This document shows positions 22,901-34,790 of a DNA stretch of 64,000 bases, piece by piece. The stretch is from the NCBI GenBank assembly GCA_018881555.1, contig JACAXG010000028.1, positions 1,584,006 through 1,648,005 of the forward strand. Direction: 5' to 3'. Position 1 is the stretch's first letter, and each line of letters opens with the position of its first letter. A program made the position numbers and the translations under genes. Source of the stretch: Amblyornis subalaris (Eukaryota > Chordata > Aves > Passeriformes > Ptilonorhynchidae). The notes beneath the pieces are model-generated. The model did no database searches. It worked only from the letters and a program-made list of their open reading frames with translations, and was not told where the DNA came from.

Positions 22901-25900
22901 ATGGTGCCCCAGAGGTGATGCTGGGAGTGATGCTGTTCTGGAGGTGATGCTGAAGGTGATGATGTCCCCGGGGTGATGGTGCCCTGGAGGTGATGGTATC
23001 CTGGCAGTGATGCCAGGGGTGATGATGTCCCAGAAGTGCTGCTGTCCTGGCAGTGATGCTGTCCCAGGAGTGATGCCAGAGGTGTTCCCGTGCCGGTGCC
23101 CTGGTGGAGATGCTGGAGGTGTCCCCGTGCCAGAGGCGGTGCCACACCCCACTGACGTGTCCCCTGTCCCCTGCAGTGACGACCGCAGCCCCGAGGTGTT
23201 CCGGACCCGCATCGAAGCCGCCACCCAGATGAGGTCGGTGCTGGGCTCCCACGAGAGGCCCAACTGCCTCATCATCGACGAGATCGACGGCGCGCCCGCG
23301 GTGAGCCCCTGGCTTTAACCGCCCCGTTAGCGGCTCNTCCCCCGTTCCACGAGCAGGAATTCATCCCTCCCATCCTTGATTTTCCCCCCCCCGAGGCCTC
23401 CATCAACGTGCTGCTGGGCATCGTCCAGCGGAAGGACGCGGAGGGCGAGGCGGGCGCGGGGCGGCGGCGGCGGCGCGAGGGAGGGCTCCTGCTCCGGCCC
23501 ATCATCTGCATCTGCAACGACCAGTGAGTGTCACCTGCCTGCCCGGGGGGACACGGGGACGAGGCCCTGCCCCGAGAGAGGAGGGGGCTGCTGCTGGGGT
23601 CTCTCTTGGAGTGGAGCACCTCAGATCCTGGGGTCAGTTTGGGCTCCTCGTGGCAGGAGGGATGTTGAGGGGCTGGAGNGTGTCCAGGGAAGGGAACGGG
23701 GATGAGGAAAGTCTGGAGCACCAGGAGCNGCTGAGGGAGCTGGGGGGGCTCAGCCTGGAGAAAAGGAGGCTCAGGGGGGACCTTCTGGCTCTGCACAACT
23801 CCTGACAGGAGGGGGCAGCCAGGGGGGGGGTCGGGCTCTGCTCCCAGGGAGCAAGGGACAGGATGAGAGGAAAAGGCCTCAAGCTGTGCCAGGGGAGGTT
23901 TAGATTGGATACTGGGAAAACTTTCTTCATTGANAGGATGGTCAAGCAGGCAGGAGTCCNCATCCCTGGAGGGGTTTAAAAGCTGTTTGGATGTGGCACT
24001 TGGGGACATTGTTTANTGGTGGCCTTGGCAGTGCTGGGGGTCCACCTGGACTCAATGCTCTGAGAGGCCTTTTCAATTTCAGAACAATTTCAATTGTTTA
24101 GGCCTTTCAACCTAAACAATTCCATGGTTAGGAGCTGTATCTCGCTCCCTGCTCNGCTCCCTCAGCCCCGCCTGTGCTTCCCTCTCCCAGGTACGTCCCA
24201 GCCCTGCGCCCGCTCCGGCAGCAATCCTTCCTGCTCAGCTTCCCCAGGACGGCTCCCTCCCGNCTGGCCCAGCGGCTCAGCGAGGTGCGGGGTGTCCCAG
24301 GGCCCCCCCGTGCCCCTGGCTGAGTGTCCCCTCCCCGCTGAGCCCCGTCCCGCTCCCGCAGATCGCGCTCCGGCAGGGAATGCGCGCGGACACGGGCGCG
24401 CTCCTGGCGCTCTGCGAGAAGACGGACAACGACATCCGCTCCTGCATCAACACCCTGCAGGTGCCTGCGGACACGNGGGCGGCCCTGGGGACAGGAGGTG
24501 GCCCTGGGGACACGAGGATGGCCCGGGGACACGCTCCTGCTGCAGCTCCAGGCTCGCATGGGGCCAGAGGNGACAAAACCCTCTCCCAGGCAGATCCCTG
24601 AAATATCCGCCCTGTGTTGTTCTCACCCNCACACGTGGAGGAAGAGGGGGTGGCTGTGTCCGGCTTTTCCCAGGTGTTTTGGGATCCCCGTTTCCCCCAG
24701 CCCCTCTCTCCTGCTGCAGTTCCTGCACGGCCGAGGGCAGAAGGAGCTGAGTGTGCAGATGGTGCAGACCATGAGGATCGGCCTGAAGGACCAGAACAAG
24801 GGGCTCTTCTCCATCTGGCAAGAGATCTTCCAGCTCCCGAGGGCCCAGAGGTGAAAGGAGGGATGTGTAAGGTCTGCTGGGTGACTGGGGGGTGGTGTTT
24901 CCATTTCCCAGAGCAGCTGTGGGTGCCCCATCNCTGGAAGTGTTCAAGGCCAGGCTGGATGGGGCTTGGCAGGATGTTCTGTGATCCTGTGATTCCATGA
25001 CCTGCTTGGAAGACCTGAATGGTCCTGGAGAGCTGCCGCTTCAGCAGATTTGTATCAATCCTAGAATCCCAGAGTGGTTTGGGTTGGAAGGGACCTTAAA
25101 ACCCATCCAGTCCCACTCCCTGCCATGGGCAGGGACACCTTCCACTAGCCCAGGTTGCTCCAAGCTCNNTCCAACCTGGCCTTGGACACTTCCAAGGATG
25201 GGGCAGCCACAGCTNCTCTGGGCNNCCTGTGCCAGGGCCTCCCCACCCTCCCAGGGAAGAATTCCTTCCCAATATCCAATNTAANCCTTTCCTCTCTCAG
25301 TTTGAAGCCATTCCAGATGCTTTTCCCCCACTCCAATTAGCTCCCAATAACCTGACATCNGCATTGCCTCTGGTCCAGTTTCCAAGGATTCAAATATTCC
25401 TTGCTGGCCTCTTCAGCACCAGGAATCCCTCAGCTCTTCCCTTTGGCTCCCCTCAGGCACGGGATAGGAATGGACCCCTCTTTGCCAGCCCAGTTCTTGG
25501 TGGGGGACGAGGATCTGTCGCACCTCGGGGGCTCCTCTGGCTTCAGCTCCTCCTCCCAGCGCTTCCACCACATCCTGCACCTCTCCATCTCCTCGGGAGA
25601 GCAGGAGAAGCTGGCCCAGGTGAGAGCAGCCCAGGGGAGAGCCAGGCGCTGGAGCTGAGCTCCGTGGGAATCCCCGAATCCCAGTGACGTGCTCGGACGG
25701 GACCGGCCCCCGTCCCTCTGATCCCGCGCCCGCTTCCAGGGNCTGTTTGAGAACTTCCTGAACGTGAAGGTGCGGGATTCCAGCCTGGGCTCCGTGTGCC
25801 TGGCCCTGGAGTGGCTGGGCTTCTCCGACCTGCTGGGCCGGGCCGTGCTGCACGGGCAGAGCTTCCAGCTGCTGCGCTACCTGCCCTTCCTGCCCGTGGC

Positions 25901-28900
25901 TTTCCACCTGCTCTTCGCGGCCTCCTCCGTGCCCCGCCTGGCCTACCCCAGCAGCCAGCACGAGGCGAGTGCCGGCGGGGCTCGGGGGCGGCGTGGCCGC
26001 GGCTCCGTGCCCTGCCCGGCTGACGGTCCCCGCCCCGTCCCCAGGCCCTGGCCAGGCTGAGCCGCGCGCAGAACCTGCTGCTGTCCATGGTGTCGGGGAT
26101 CGCGCCCGGCGCCCGCAGCCGCGTGGGGCGGCAGGCGCTGGTGCTGGAGGTGCTGTGCCTGCTGCTGGACATCATCGCCCCCAAGCTCCGGCCCGTGAGT
26201 GACCCCGAGCCCCTCTCCCTGCTGGAGCCCTGCCCGGGTGGCGGGACCCCTCCGCAAACCCCGCCCTGAGGAGCCATCCCGGATTTCTGGCCCGGATTCG
26301 GGGTTGGTTTGGCGTTGCAGCTGGAGCAGGAGTTGGAGGGAAGGTGGGGACGGGGTTCTGAGGCGCCCCAATGTGTGCAGGGGTCCTGGACCCACCTGGG
26401 GTGGGCTTGGCTGAGCAGGGCTTTGGGGAGCTGTCCCAGAACCCCCCAGCACCTGGGTCACCCACACGCAGGGGAGGCTCCGTCCCTGCTCTGGGAAGTC
26501 CCTAACAGGAACTAAACTTCGAGTCCCCCCTCACCCAGAGACAAACCCCGTGCTTTGGGTATTTCTGGGTTTATCAGTTCTGGGGTGGTGATGCTCTGCT
26601 CTGCCCTGGCCAGGTGAACACCCAGCTCTACAGCCAGAAGGAGAAGCAGCAGCTGGCTGAGCTCATCAGCACCATGCTCACCTACAACCTCACCTACCAC
26701 CAGGAGCGCCTGCCCGAGGGCCAGTACGTCTTCAAGCTGGATCCGTGAGTCCCGGGGCTGGGGGGAGGTATGGGAGTCCAAATCCTTCCCTGGGAGGATG
26801 GGNAGGCCCCGGCACAGGTTCCCAGAGAAGCTGTGGCTGCCCCATCCCTGNAAGTGTCCAAGGCCAGGTTGGACGGGGCTTGGAGCACCCTGGGACAGTG
26901 GAAGGTGTTGGGGTTGGAACTGGATGATTTTAAATTCCCTCCCAACCCAAACCATCCTGGGATTGTGTGATGGTTCTCAGGAAGGAGCTGGGACTCGTGG
27001 CTTTGCTCCATCACCACTGTGGTCCACCTGCCCCATCTCTCCCTTAGGCTTAGGCTGAGCAGGTTTAGCTTTTAATGGGATTAAAGGAAAGGGAGCAGCT
27101 TCCTTTGGCACTCTCACTTTTTGGAATTTGCTGTACTTTGCTTTGTTTGGTGAATCCTGAGGCTGTTTCCTGGCTGTGCACACAATCACAGACCCATCAA
27201 GGCTGGAGGAGACTTCCAAGACCATCAGGTGATGGGGACCACGGGGCTGTCACCTCCCAGTGGCNCCTGTGGGTTGTGTCCCAGCATCTCTCTGGCAAAC
27301 AAATCTGTTGTCACCAGCAAAACCTGTGGGTTTTTCTTTGAAACTTCCTAAAGCGTTGATGTGACAGCTGATTTCTGAGTGACTGCAGAGCCATCTGACA
27401 CAGGACTTTGCTCCCTGTATTTTAGGGGCAATAATAGTGAATAAACAGTGAATAAACATGAAATATTCAGAGCTGGCAGAGGGACTGGTGGCTCCTCGCT
27501 GCTGGGGATGCTGAAACAGGCCTAACTCCAGACCTGGAGCACCAGCCTCGTTAAGAATCCAGCTGCTCTGATGATCCAAAATCACTGCTCGTGGCTGAAT
27601 TCCAATTAAAGCTCTCCCCAGGAGCACCTCGGGGTGGCTGGGAAGGTCGTGGTGCCCAGGCTGTGCTGTGCCCCNGAGCTTTCCAGGGCAATCTGTGCAC
27701 CGCAGACCCGCTGCAATTTCCTCTCCTTGCTTTAAACCCAGGATTAAACCCCTGTAAATCCCTCCCTGCATTCCCATTCCCGCAGCTCCCCGGCGCCGCC
27801 GAGGAAACTGAGGCAGCGTGGCTGGGATCGGCCTGGGAGGCTGGAAGGGACAGGGCTGGGANCTGCTGGTGCTCCCTGCTCCCGGGGTTGCATAATGCCG
27901 GTTTATTTTTAGGATTGACTCCTTTTTCCCTGCTTCCCGTGCCGCAGGAACGTGGAGGCCGTGAGCCGCTTCCCGGAGCTGCCGGCCCGGAGGCAGCTCA
28001 GCTACCAGGCCAAGCAGCTCATTGCCAGGGAGATCGAGCTGGAGAAGATGAGGAGGACNGAGGCCGTGCTGCAGGCACGGAACCCGGGCCAGGTGAGGGA
28101 TTCCAGGGGGGCCNCGGGGCTGTGGGCGTGGAGAAAATCCCAAGGGATGTGGTTTTTCCAAAGCAGCCGGTGGCTTTGGCTCTGCGAGTGGAAATCCAGG
28201 ATTAACCCCCCCCACCGGCTGCAGCTGTTTGCCTGCACATCTGTGCTGGGCTGGAGGGCTCAGCTTTTTGCAGGAATTCTGGAGGGAAGCGCTCGCTGGG
28301 AGTTCCAGCTTTGAACCCTTCCAGTGTCTGATGGGGAGGTGGGAATTTGAGGTGGGAATTTTGGCTGCAGTTTGTGGGAGGTGACCTGCTCTTCCCTGCC
28401 TGCACCTTCCNTGGTTTCCTGCCATTTCCAAGGGTTCCAAAGCCCCCAGGAGGAGCAGAGTGGCTCTGCCCNCTGCCCAAACCCTCCTGGAAGCAGAAGA
28501 TGGAAACAGGTGGAAAAGGCGGAGAAACATCCCGGCTGTTCCTGCTGCCTGCCCTGCCCTGGTGCCATGGGATAATTAATCCCTGGGAGCCCCTTGGTGC
28601 AGGAGAAGGGCTCCTGGGGGATGTGTGGGACAAAGAGGAGCTGCAAAAACCTCTCTGGAGGCTCCTTGTTTACACGGTGCTGAGTGTGATATCCCAGGGA
28701 AAGGGACTTCAGCTGGGGCTGATCCCACGAGGCAGAAAATGANGGAAAAATCCTTGGGATGTTGCAATCAAACAGAGGAGGTGGGTGGGATGGGTGACAG
28801 ATGCTCGGTGCCCGACCCTTGAGCTCAGACACCCCAAGGGGCCCCTCGTTCGGGTCTCTCCTCCCTGCAGGATCCCGGGAATGGCCTCGGGGAGGAGCGA

Positions 28901-30251
28901 GGGGACGCGGAGCCGGCAGGGACCCCCAACCACCAGCAGCGCCTGGAGCACATCGTGAGGAGAGCAGCNGTGCAGGACAAGGTGAGGGGCTGCAATTCCT
29001 GCCCCACTTCCCGTTCCTGGGCTGCCAGAGACTCCCTGGCTCCACTGGTATCCGGATTTGTATTCCAGTTTAACAGCCCAGCTCAGCTCCGTGTGTCCCA
29101 CACGGGCATCGCGGGGATTGGGATGAATTGGGATGGGTGACATCGTGGATGTGGCCTGGGAAGCTCTGAGGGGTGGGGGAGGAGGAGATGTGGGTATTTG
29201 GGCTAAAATAGCTGAGTTTGGGCTCTGTGGGAAAGCAGCTTGGAAAAGCTGCTCCGGAATGTGGAGAGACATCCACCCTGCCCTGATCCCACCCTGGGCA
29301 TCCCCACAGGGCCACGGGGAGCAGGGATGGGTCCCTGGCACTGCCCCTCTCCAGGGCTCAGCTTCCAGCCCTTGCCTGTGTGTAAAATCCCATATTAACC
29401 TTCAATTTTGCCTTTCCCCCCTGGATTTGAATGGGGTTTGCATTCCCAGGCCCTTCCCCCGGGATTTGCATTTGGCTCCCGCTCTCCTCGGAAGNGCCTT
29501 GGGGTGCCTGAGCCTCGCCCAGGCAGGAACCTGCCTCGTTTCTGTCCCTCTCCGAGCGGGACCTGGAAGCGCAGGCGCTCCAGAGCCACCTCAATTCCTG
29601 CTTTTTTGCTTCCCCGCAGCCCGAGACGGATTTTTTCGGGAGGCCACTCCGGCGGAAAGAGGCGGCCACGGCCCCGGGTGGGTGGCACAGGGACGGGGGG
29701 GCCATGAGGGGGTCACTGGGTGGTCCCAGAACGAGGTGGGGGGCACAGGGACAGGGTGACTCCAGCCCTGGGAGGTGGCACAGGGATAGGGTGGCCGTGG
29801 GTGCTGCTGTGGGGTCACCCTGTGGGGGCTCCTGTCCCTCAGCACCATCCCCAGGGGACAGCAGTGGGGTGGGGAGGGGTGTGGGGTGAACAGACCCCAC
29901 CACAGCAGGCAAGGAGTTCCTGTGGGCACTTCCATGGATTCTGGCCCCATCCAAAGGGAGTTGTGGGTGCTGGAGGGTTTGCAGGATGCGCGACATGGGA
30001 GCATCAGCTCTGCCCTTCCAACCCCTCTCCCTGCTCCCCAAATCCCCCCTCTCCCTCCAGGGTCAGAACTTTTAAGTTCCCTGCGCGGTTTTGAGGTGGA
30101 TTTTCCCCCTGCAGCCCCTCAGGTTTCCAAGGAGGAGTCCCTGGAGAGGCAGATGGGAAGGGCCGTGGGGAAGAGCGACGTGTGGTTCCGCTTCAACGAG
30201 GGCTTTTCCAACGCTGTCAGGAGGAACCTGTACATCAGGGACCTGCTCTAG
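19983..30251 (+). CDS. CHTF18: Chromosome transmission fidelity protein 18 homolog (CHTF18), alternative clamp loader subunit
   Basis: Twenty-two coding exons: 19983-20064, 20189-20353, 20493-20619, 20698-20872, 20958-21047, 21186-21238, 21442-21583, 22099-22311, 22456-22553, 23177-23300, 23396-23523, 24191-24284, 24362-24460, 24720-24850, 25457-25619, 25740-25964, 26045-26194, 26614-26744, 27948-28092, 28871-28981, 29620-29677, 30115-30251 (TAG). They total 946 residues. It is the large subunit of the CTF18-RFC complex, which loads PCNA and supports cohesion and fork checkpointing in the nucleus. Visible motifs: a basic KPKRQR patch, [20 protein letters not shown]-type [18 protein letters not shown] near residue 258, Walker [10 protein letters not shown] (355-363), Walker B LIIDEID (413-419), and the conserved C-terminus [20 protein letters not shown] that binds DCC1/CTF8 in this family. 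An in-frame upstream ATG at 19881 would add a poly-Ala leader; [12 protein letters not shown] is preferred because it aligns with known orthologs. Intron 25965-26044 uses a GC donor. Confidence 0.95.
22615..23125. repeat. GTGATG-type minisatellite in CHTF18 intron
   Basis: Dozens of imperfect units built on GGTGATGGTGTCCCAGA and GGTGATGCTG fill most of the intron between exons 22456-22553 and 23177-23300. Because the units keep phase, a long spurious minus-strand open frame appears, rich in H, P, S and T. Confidence 0.85.
23634..24080 (+). repeat. CR1 LINE 3' portion in CHTF18 intron
   Basis: Plus orientation: GGGGCTCAGCCTGGAGAAAA, CACAACTCCTGACAGGAGGG, CAAGCTGTGCCAGGGGAGGT and CTTTCTTCATTGANAGG follow in CR1 order. 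It covers more of the 3' region than most copies here and lies between exons 23396-23523 and 24191-24284. Confidence 0.8.
24900..25000 (+). repeat. CR1 3'-end fragment in CHTF18 intron
   Basis: CAGAGCAGCTGTGGGTGCCC, CTGGAAGTGTTCAAGGCCAG and TTCTGTGATCCTGTGATTCC are the last ~100 bases of CR1 in plus orientation, just upstream of an opposite-strand copy at 25066. Confidence 0.7.
25066..25320 (-). repeat. CR1 LINE 3' end in CHTF18 intron
   Basis: Reverse-complement CR1: GAGTGGTTTGGGTTGGAAGG, CCATGGGCAGGGACACCTTC, GGCCTTGGACACTTCCAAGG, CAATATCCAAT. With the copy at 24900-25000 it forms a tail-to-tail inverted pair. Confidence 0.85.
26780..26972 (+). repeat. CR1 LINE 3' end in CHTF18 intron
   Basis: Plus orientation: CCAGAGAAGCTGTGGCTGCC, AAGTGTCCAAGGCCAGGTTG and CAACCCAAACCATCCTGGGA close to the element end. 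Confidence 0.85.
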
Positions 30252-30390
30252 CAGGGCTGGAGGGATTTCTGGAGTTGGAACTGAAGGGATAAGCTGGTTT
30301 TTGGCTTCCTAACCCATGGATGGGGTGTGTGTGCCCACGATCTTCGTTCAGTGTTTTTTGTTAGCCGCTTCGTTTTGTTTAAAAAAAAGA

Positions 30391-30396
30391 AATAAA
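30391..30396 (+). terminator. Polyadenylation signal of CHTF18
   Basis: AATAAA 140 bases after the CHTF18 stop, in an A/T-rich context with T-rich sequence following. Confidence 0.65.
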
Positions 30397-30434
30397 GTAT
30401 ATCTAAAAAAATGAATAATGAAGTATTGTTCTGT

Positions 30435-30440
30435 TTTATT
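30435..30440 (-). terminator. Candidate polyadenylation signal of GNG13
   Basis: TTTATT on the plus strand (AATAAA on minus), about 390 bases past the GNG13 stop and only 39 bases from the CHTF18 signal. The two convergent transcripts would end on or over each other. Confidence 0.45.
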
Positions 30441-30831
30441 GCGTTAATAAACCTGGAGTTGTCATCTCCTGCCTGTTCTGCTGCAAGATGATACCCTAGA
30501 GCGTACAAAAGTATTGAAAGTCACCGAAAATGTGGGGTTTTTTTTATAAAAAGCTTCTTTACAAGTCGCCAAATCTGCCTGTTTGCTGGCAGAGGTGTGG
30601 GATGAAACTGCAGCCAAACCCCTGGAGAAGCCTTCGCTGCTCCTGCCCCCCTCCCCCCCAGGCTGCCCACCCTGGGGGGCTTTCCCCGTGTCCCCCCCCC
30701 CTTTATAAAACCCCTTCTACCACTACGAAAGACGACGCCGAGGTGAGGGCAGGGTTTGCGTTCAGGTTCTCATGTTGGATCTAACTAATAAAAAATACAT
30801 TCAGCAGGGGCTGCACAGCGGGGGGNACCCC

Positions 30832-31640
30832 TCAGAGGATGGTGCATTTGCCTTTCTCCACCCAGGGGTTGTTTTTCATCAGCTCCGGGTTCAGGAAGGG
30901 ATCTTCGGGAATGCCATCCTCGATCCACTTCACGAACCTGCGGGGACGGGAGCATAGGGGTGGGCACGGCCCCGGGGGGGGTTGAGGGCAGCAAAAGGGG
31001 GAATTTGGGGGGTTCAGTGTCCAGGGTAAGTCCTGGGGGATTTGAGGGGTTCAGTGTCCAGGGTAAATCCTGCTCCGGTGGGGGGGATCCTGGGATGGCC
31101 CCTGATCCACTGAGGAATGACGCTGGAGGGATATGGGGGTGCCCCCAGCTCTGGGACAAAGCAGGGAGAGGGAAAAGAGCCATCCATGACTTTGTTTTAT
31201 GGGTTTAAGTCCTTTGGGCTCTGGAAAAGGGGGATCTGCACCCTGGGGGGCTCCCAGGGGACACCCGGGGGTCAGGAGGTCCCACGGTGCTGCCACATCC
31301 CGGCCACCCCCGGAGCCTGGGCACATGGAAAGGAGTCAGCTCAGGGGGGCTTTGGGGACACCGGGGGGTTTCTGCCTCTGGGGCTTGGAGGGTTTGGAGA
31401 TCCATAAAGGGAAAATCTCATCTGGGAGCCCCCAGGGATTGGAGGGAGATATTGGGGGTGGAGGAGAGCCGGACTCTGCCCTGGGGGGCACAGGGATGGG
31501 AGGGAGGGTGGGAGGGAGAGGGGACGGGAGGCATCCACTCACTCAGGTATTGTCTTGGAGGACATCTCCCTCTTGTAGGCCAGCTGGTATTTGAGGCTTT
31601 CCACCTCCTTCTTCCACTGGGGGAGATCCCACTCGTCCAT
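30832..31640 (-). CDS. GNG13: Guanine nucleotide-binding protein gamma-13 (GNG13)
   Basis: Two coding exons, 31543-31640 (ATG at 31640) and 30832-30937 (TGA), give 67 residues, the usual length of the gamma-13 subunit. The protein begins MDEWDLPQWKKEVESLKYQL, carries the helical gamma domain through KTIPEFVKWIEDG, then NPWVEKGKCTIL. The final CTIL is a CAAX box with Leu last, predicting geranylgeranylation and membrane anchoring. Gamma-13 pairs with a beta subunit and is known from taste, olfactory and retinal signalling. An acceptor at 31666-31667 shows that the start codon sits 25 bases into its exon, so a non-coding first exon lies upstream. The gene converges with CHTF18, as in mammals. 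Confidence 0.95.
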
Positions 31641-32219
31641 GGCGCTGTCCGCGGGCTCCGTGGGGCTGGGAACGGGGATTTCGGTGCCGTGTCCTGCCCT
31701 GATCCCCCAGCCCTGCACCCCCAAAGGATCCCCCAGGACGGGCGCGGCGGCACCACGCTCGGGGGGAGGGTTCCAACCCCACGGGGGAGCTGCCCGTGGC
31801 TCCAGGAGCTTTCGGGGCTGTTTTGGCGAGGCAAAGGTGCCCGGTGCCCCTCTCCCGGAGCCCGCGGGCGAATGCAAAACCAGGGGACTCAGCCAGATTT
31901 GACTGAAATTTGGGTGGTGGCGTCGCTCGGGGTGGGGAGCAGCGAACAGGAGCTCTTTGGGAAGGAAGGATGTTCGTCCTGTTCCNGCCCGGTCACGGAT
32001 CCGAACGGAGCGGGAGGGATTTGGGGCATCCCCACGGCGNGTAACCAGCCCCGGACACGGCTCCCGGGGGTGCTCCGCACGGATTTGGGGCGCCAGGCAA
32101 ACCCCTCTGCGCCCCCAACCCCATTGCCCCCCAGCAGTGGCCCTGGGGGAGGAGGGGNGATGGGGAAACTGAGGCACGGCAGCTCAGGGGGCTCAAGCAG
32201 CGCCCACCCGAGACCCTCC

Positions 32220-32830
32220 GCAAGCCCCTGGCCCCGCGCGCCACCCCAAAAACTGCTGGCACAGGGGGACCTTGCCCTGCCCGCGATCCCAAACCCTCCG
32301 GGGCAGCCCCGGCGCCACGAACCCGCGGTGCCCCAGCCCCGGCAGAAGGTCAGGGAAGGGCTGAAGGTCCCGCAAGGGTGAAATCCACCAGCCCCATCCC
32401 AGCCGCGCTCCCGCCCCGGCTCCGCTCGCCCCGCAGCGCGTCCCCCGGAACTCCAGCCGGGAGCGGGATCCGCTCCTTCCCTGCTCCGGCCTCCCCGGGA
32501 CCGGCATCCTCTCCCGGCTCCAGCCCTCCCGCAGCATCCCGGCGCCGGGAGCGCGTCCCGCACCCACCTCTGCTGGGAACGGCGGCGGCGGCAGCGCGGC
32601 CGCGTCCGTCGCCGCTGGCTCGGGAAGCCGCCCTGGCCTTGCCCGCGATCCTCCCGCGAGCGCTTCCCCGGCTCCCGGCGATCCCAAATCCTCCGGGTAA
32701 TCTATTAATGCGCGGCCGGTCCAGCTGCCTCCGCCGCGGCGGGAGCCGGATAATGGGAGCGTCCTCCCCCCGCCGCTCCCGGGGGATTTGGCTCCGCGGC
32801 GCCCGGGATGGAGGCGCGTCCTGGTACCCG
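32220..32830 (-). promoter_or_regulatory. Candidate CpG promoter and non-coding first exon region of GNG13
   Basis: CpG-dense interval upstream of the GNG13 coding exon. On the minus strand a good donor (CAGAG then GTGGGTGCGG) lies near 32566 and could join the acceptor at 31667. Inference from composition and one splice site only. Confidence 0.4.
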
Positions 32831-33485
32831 GGATGTGGGATTGGGGTTATCCCAGCATCCCCCGCTGTCCTAAAGGGCAGAAGGGAGCCGAGAGGGGAGT
32901 GGGATGTGTGGGACATCCCCAGGGAGGCCCTGCATCCCTGCCCGCATCCCTGAGAGCATCCCTGCCGCAGCTTTCCCGCCGTGCTGCCCCTGGATGGTGT
33001 GGTCCTTCCCACTTCCCGGGTGCTGGAGGAGCTGGAGGGGCAGGAGAGGCCGGGGTGGGGAAAAAAAGGGAAAAATAAAAGAAGGATAAAGGGCAAAATG
33101 AGCAGTTGGGGCTGAACATCTGGCGGGTGAAAGGGCAGGGTCAGCACAGGGGGAAAAGGGCAGCGTTACAAAATCATGGATGGGGGATTTGCAGGGAAGG
33201 ACAAAAGCCCCTGAACAGTTGGGAGCTGATTAAACCCAACGGAATTGATGGAAAAACACAAAGATGTGACACAACCCCCTCCCCTCCATTAAACAACTCG
33301 TTAAAAATAAACTTCAGGTAAAAGCTGTGGCTTAAAAAAAAGCAAAACAAGGTTTGCAAAAAGGAAAAATCACCCAACTCCTGGCCCAGGGTTCCTCCTT
33401 CCCCTGGAGGAATAAAAACATAATATTGATATATATAGAAATCACATAGATGTGGAGATATAGATATAAAATGAGATAAGAGACT

Positions 33486-33530
33486 CATAGAATGGTTTGG
33501 GTTGGAAGGAACCTTAAAGATCATCCAGTG
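33486..33530 (-). repeat. CR1 terminal fragment
   Basis: TCATAGAATGGTTTGGGTTG then GGAACCTTAAAGATCATCC is the reversed last ~45 bases of CR1. It borders an AT-rich tract. Confidence 0.6.
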
Positions 33531-33534
33531 CCAT

Positions 33535-33900
33535 GATATTATATATTATAATTTATATCCTTTGTATTATGATATTAATTATATTATACTATTATTATAT
33601 TACGTGTGCATATATATACACACACATAAAAAGACGAGAGTATATATATATTTACACATACACACACAAATATATATATATATAAATAAGTGTGGCAGTA
33701 GAAAATCTATATTCGTATTACATGTGTTTATGTAGATATGATACAATTTTTAGATCAGATTTATCATATCTTCTGTGTATTATGGATAATATATANAAAT
33801 ACATATANATACATATAATATATATGTGCATGCCTATATTTCTGTGTATATACCTATATAAAAATAAATATNTATATATAAAATTTAAATATACATAAAG
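33535..33900. repeat. AT-rich TA/CA microsatellite tract
   Basis: Long stretches of TATATA, CACACA and ATACATATA steps with no coding content. It begins right at the end of the CR1 fragment, a common place for microsatellites to start. Confidence 0.75.
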
Positions 33901-34436
33901 GCTTACTGAAAGAGGCATCCTTTAGGACATAGATAGGAAATGTATAGATAGAAAATATTAAAAATTTATTACAAAANGATCTGTTTTCCCTCTCCCCGTG
34001 GAAGCGCCAGGAGCAGGATGGTGCTGCCCTGGGCCCCTCTCCAGCCCTCAGCTCCCCTGGGATCCCTGAAGAGCCTCCCCGGCAGCCTCCTGGAGCCAGC
34101 GGCGCTCATCCCGCTCCGGGAGGATGCCAGAGGCCGGGAATGAGCCAGGATGGGGATGTTTGGGGCCAAAGCCCGGGCTCTGCTTTGCTGGGAGCATCCC
34201 AAGGCCCGGGGCTCCTCCGGGGGGTCCCCCCGTGTCCCTGCGGGAGGTCAGCGATCCCGGGGATTATCCCGATGTTGACATCAATCGTAATCCCCGCGCT
34301 GCCTCCCACCAGCCCCGGGAGAGGCTCGGCTCTCCTGGCAAAACGATCCCGGGGATGGGGGATTGGATTGGCACGGATTTTCCGCCATCTGACGGCAGCC
34401 AGGGCTGAGCCGGGCAGGGAATTCAGGAGCCAGCGA

Positions 34437-34790
34437 TCCCAGGGAGCCCAGGTCCATCCCAGCCTGCCANGAACAGCTCCAGGCAGGAGCAGGAGGTGAT
34501 TCCAGGGCTGTGCCGGGGGTGCAGCCCCAGCCCAGGGAANCCAGGTCCACCCCATCCTCCAGGATCAGGAGTGGGATGTGATTCGAGGGCTGTGGTGGGG
34601 GTGCAGCCCCAGCCCAGGGAATCCAGGTCCACCCCATCCTCCAGGATCAGGAGTGGGATGTGGTTCCAGGGCTGTGCTGGGGGTGCAGCCCCAGCCCAGG
34701 GAATCCAGGTCCACCCCATCCTCCAGGATCAGGATCAGGATGTGGTTCCAGGGCTGTGCTGGGGGTGCAGCCCCAGCCCGGCAGATGGGG
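34437..34790. repeat. 81-82 bp minisatellite, about four copies
   Basis: The unit contains CCAGGGCTGTGCTGGGGGTG, CAGCCCCAGCCCAGGGAATC and CCACCCCATCCTCCAGGATC. Unit starts fall near 34502, 34584, 34665 and 34747; the first partial copy (34437) is most diverged. Units 2 to 4 are nearly identical, suggesting recent expansion. A period near 81 leaves an open frame of about 27-residue repeats on the minus strand; there is no sign that it is translated. Confidence 0.85.

Noticed and set aside
22015..23145. 376-codon minus-strand open frame rich in H, S, T and P
   Set aside because: It lies over the CHTF18 intron minisatellite and neighbouring exons on the opposite strand; its openness comes from the repeat period.
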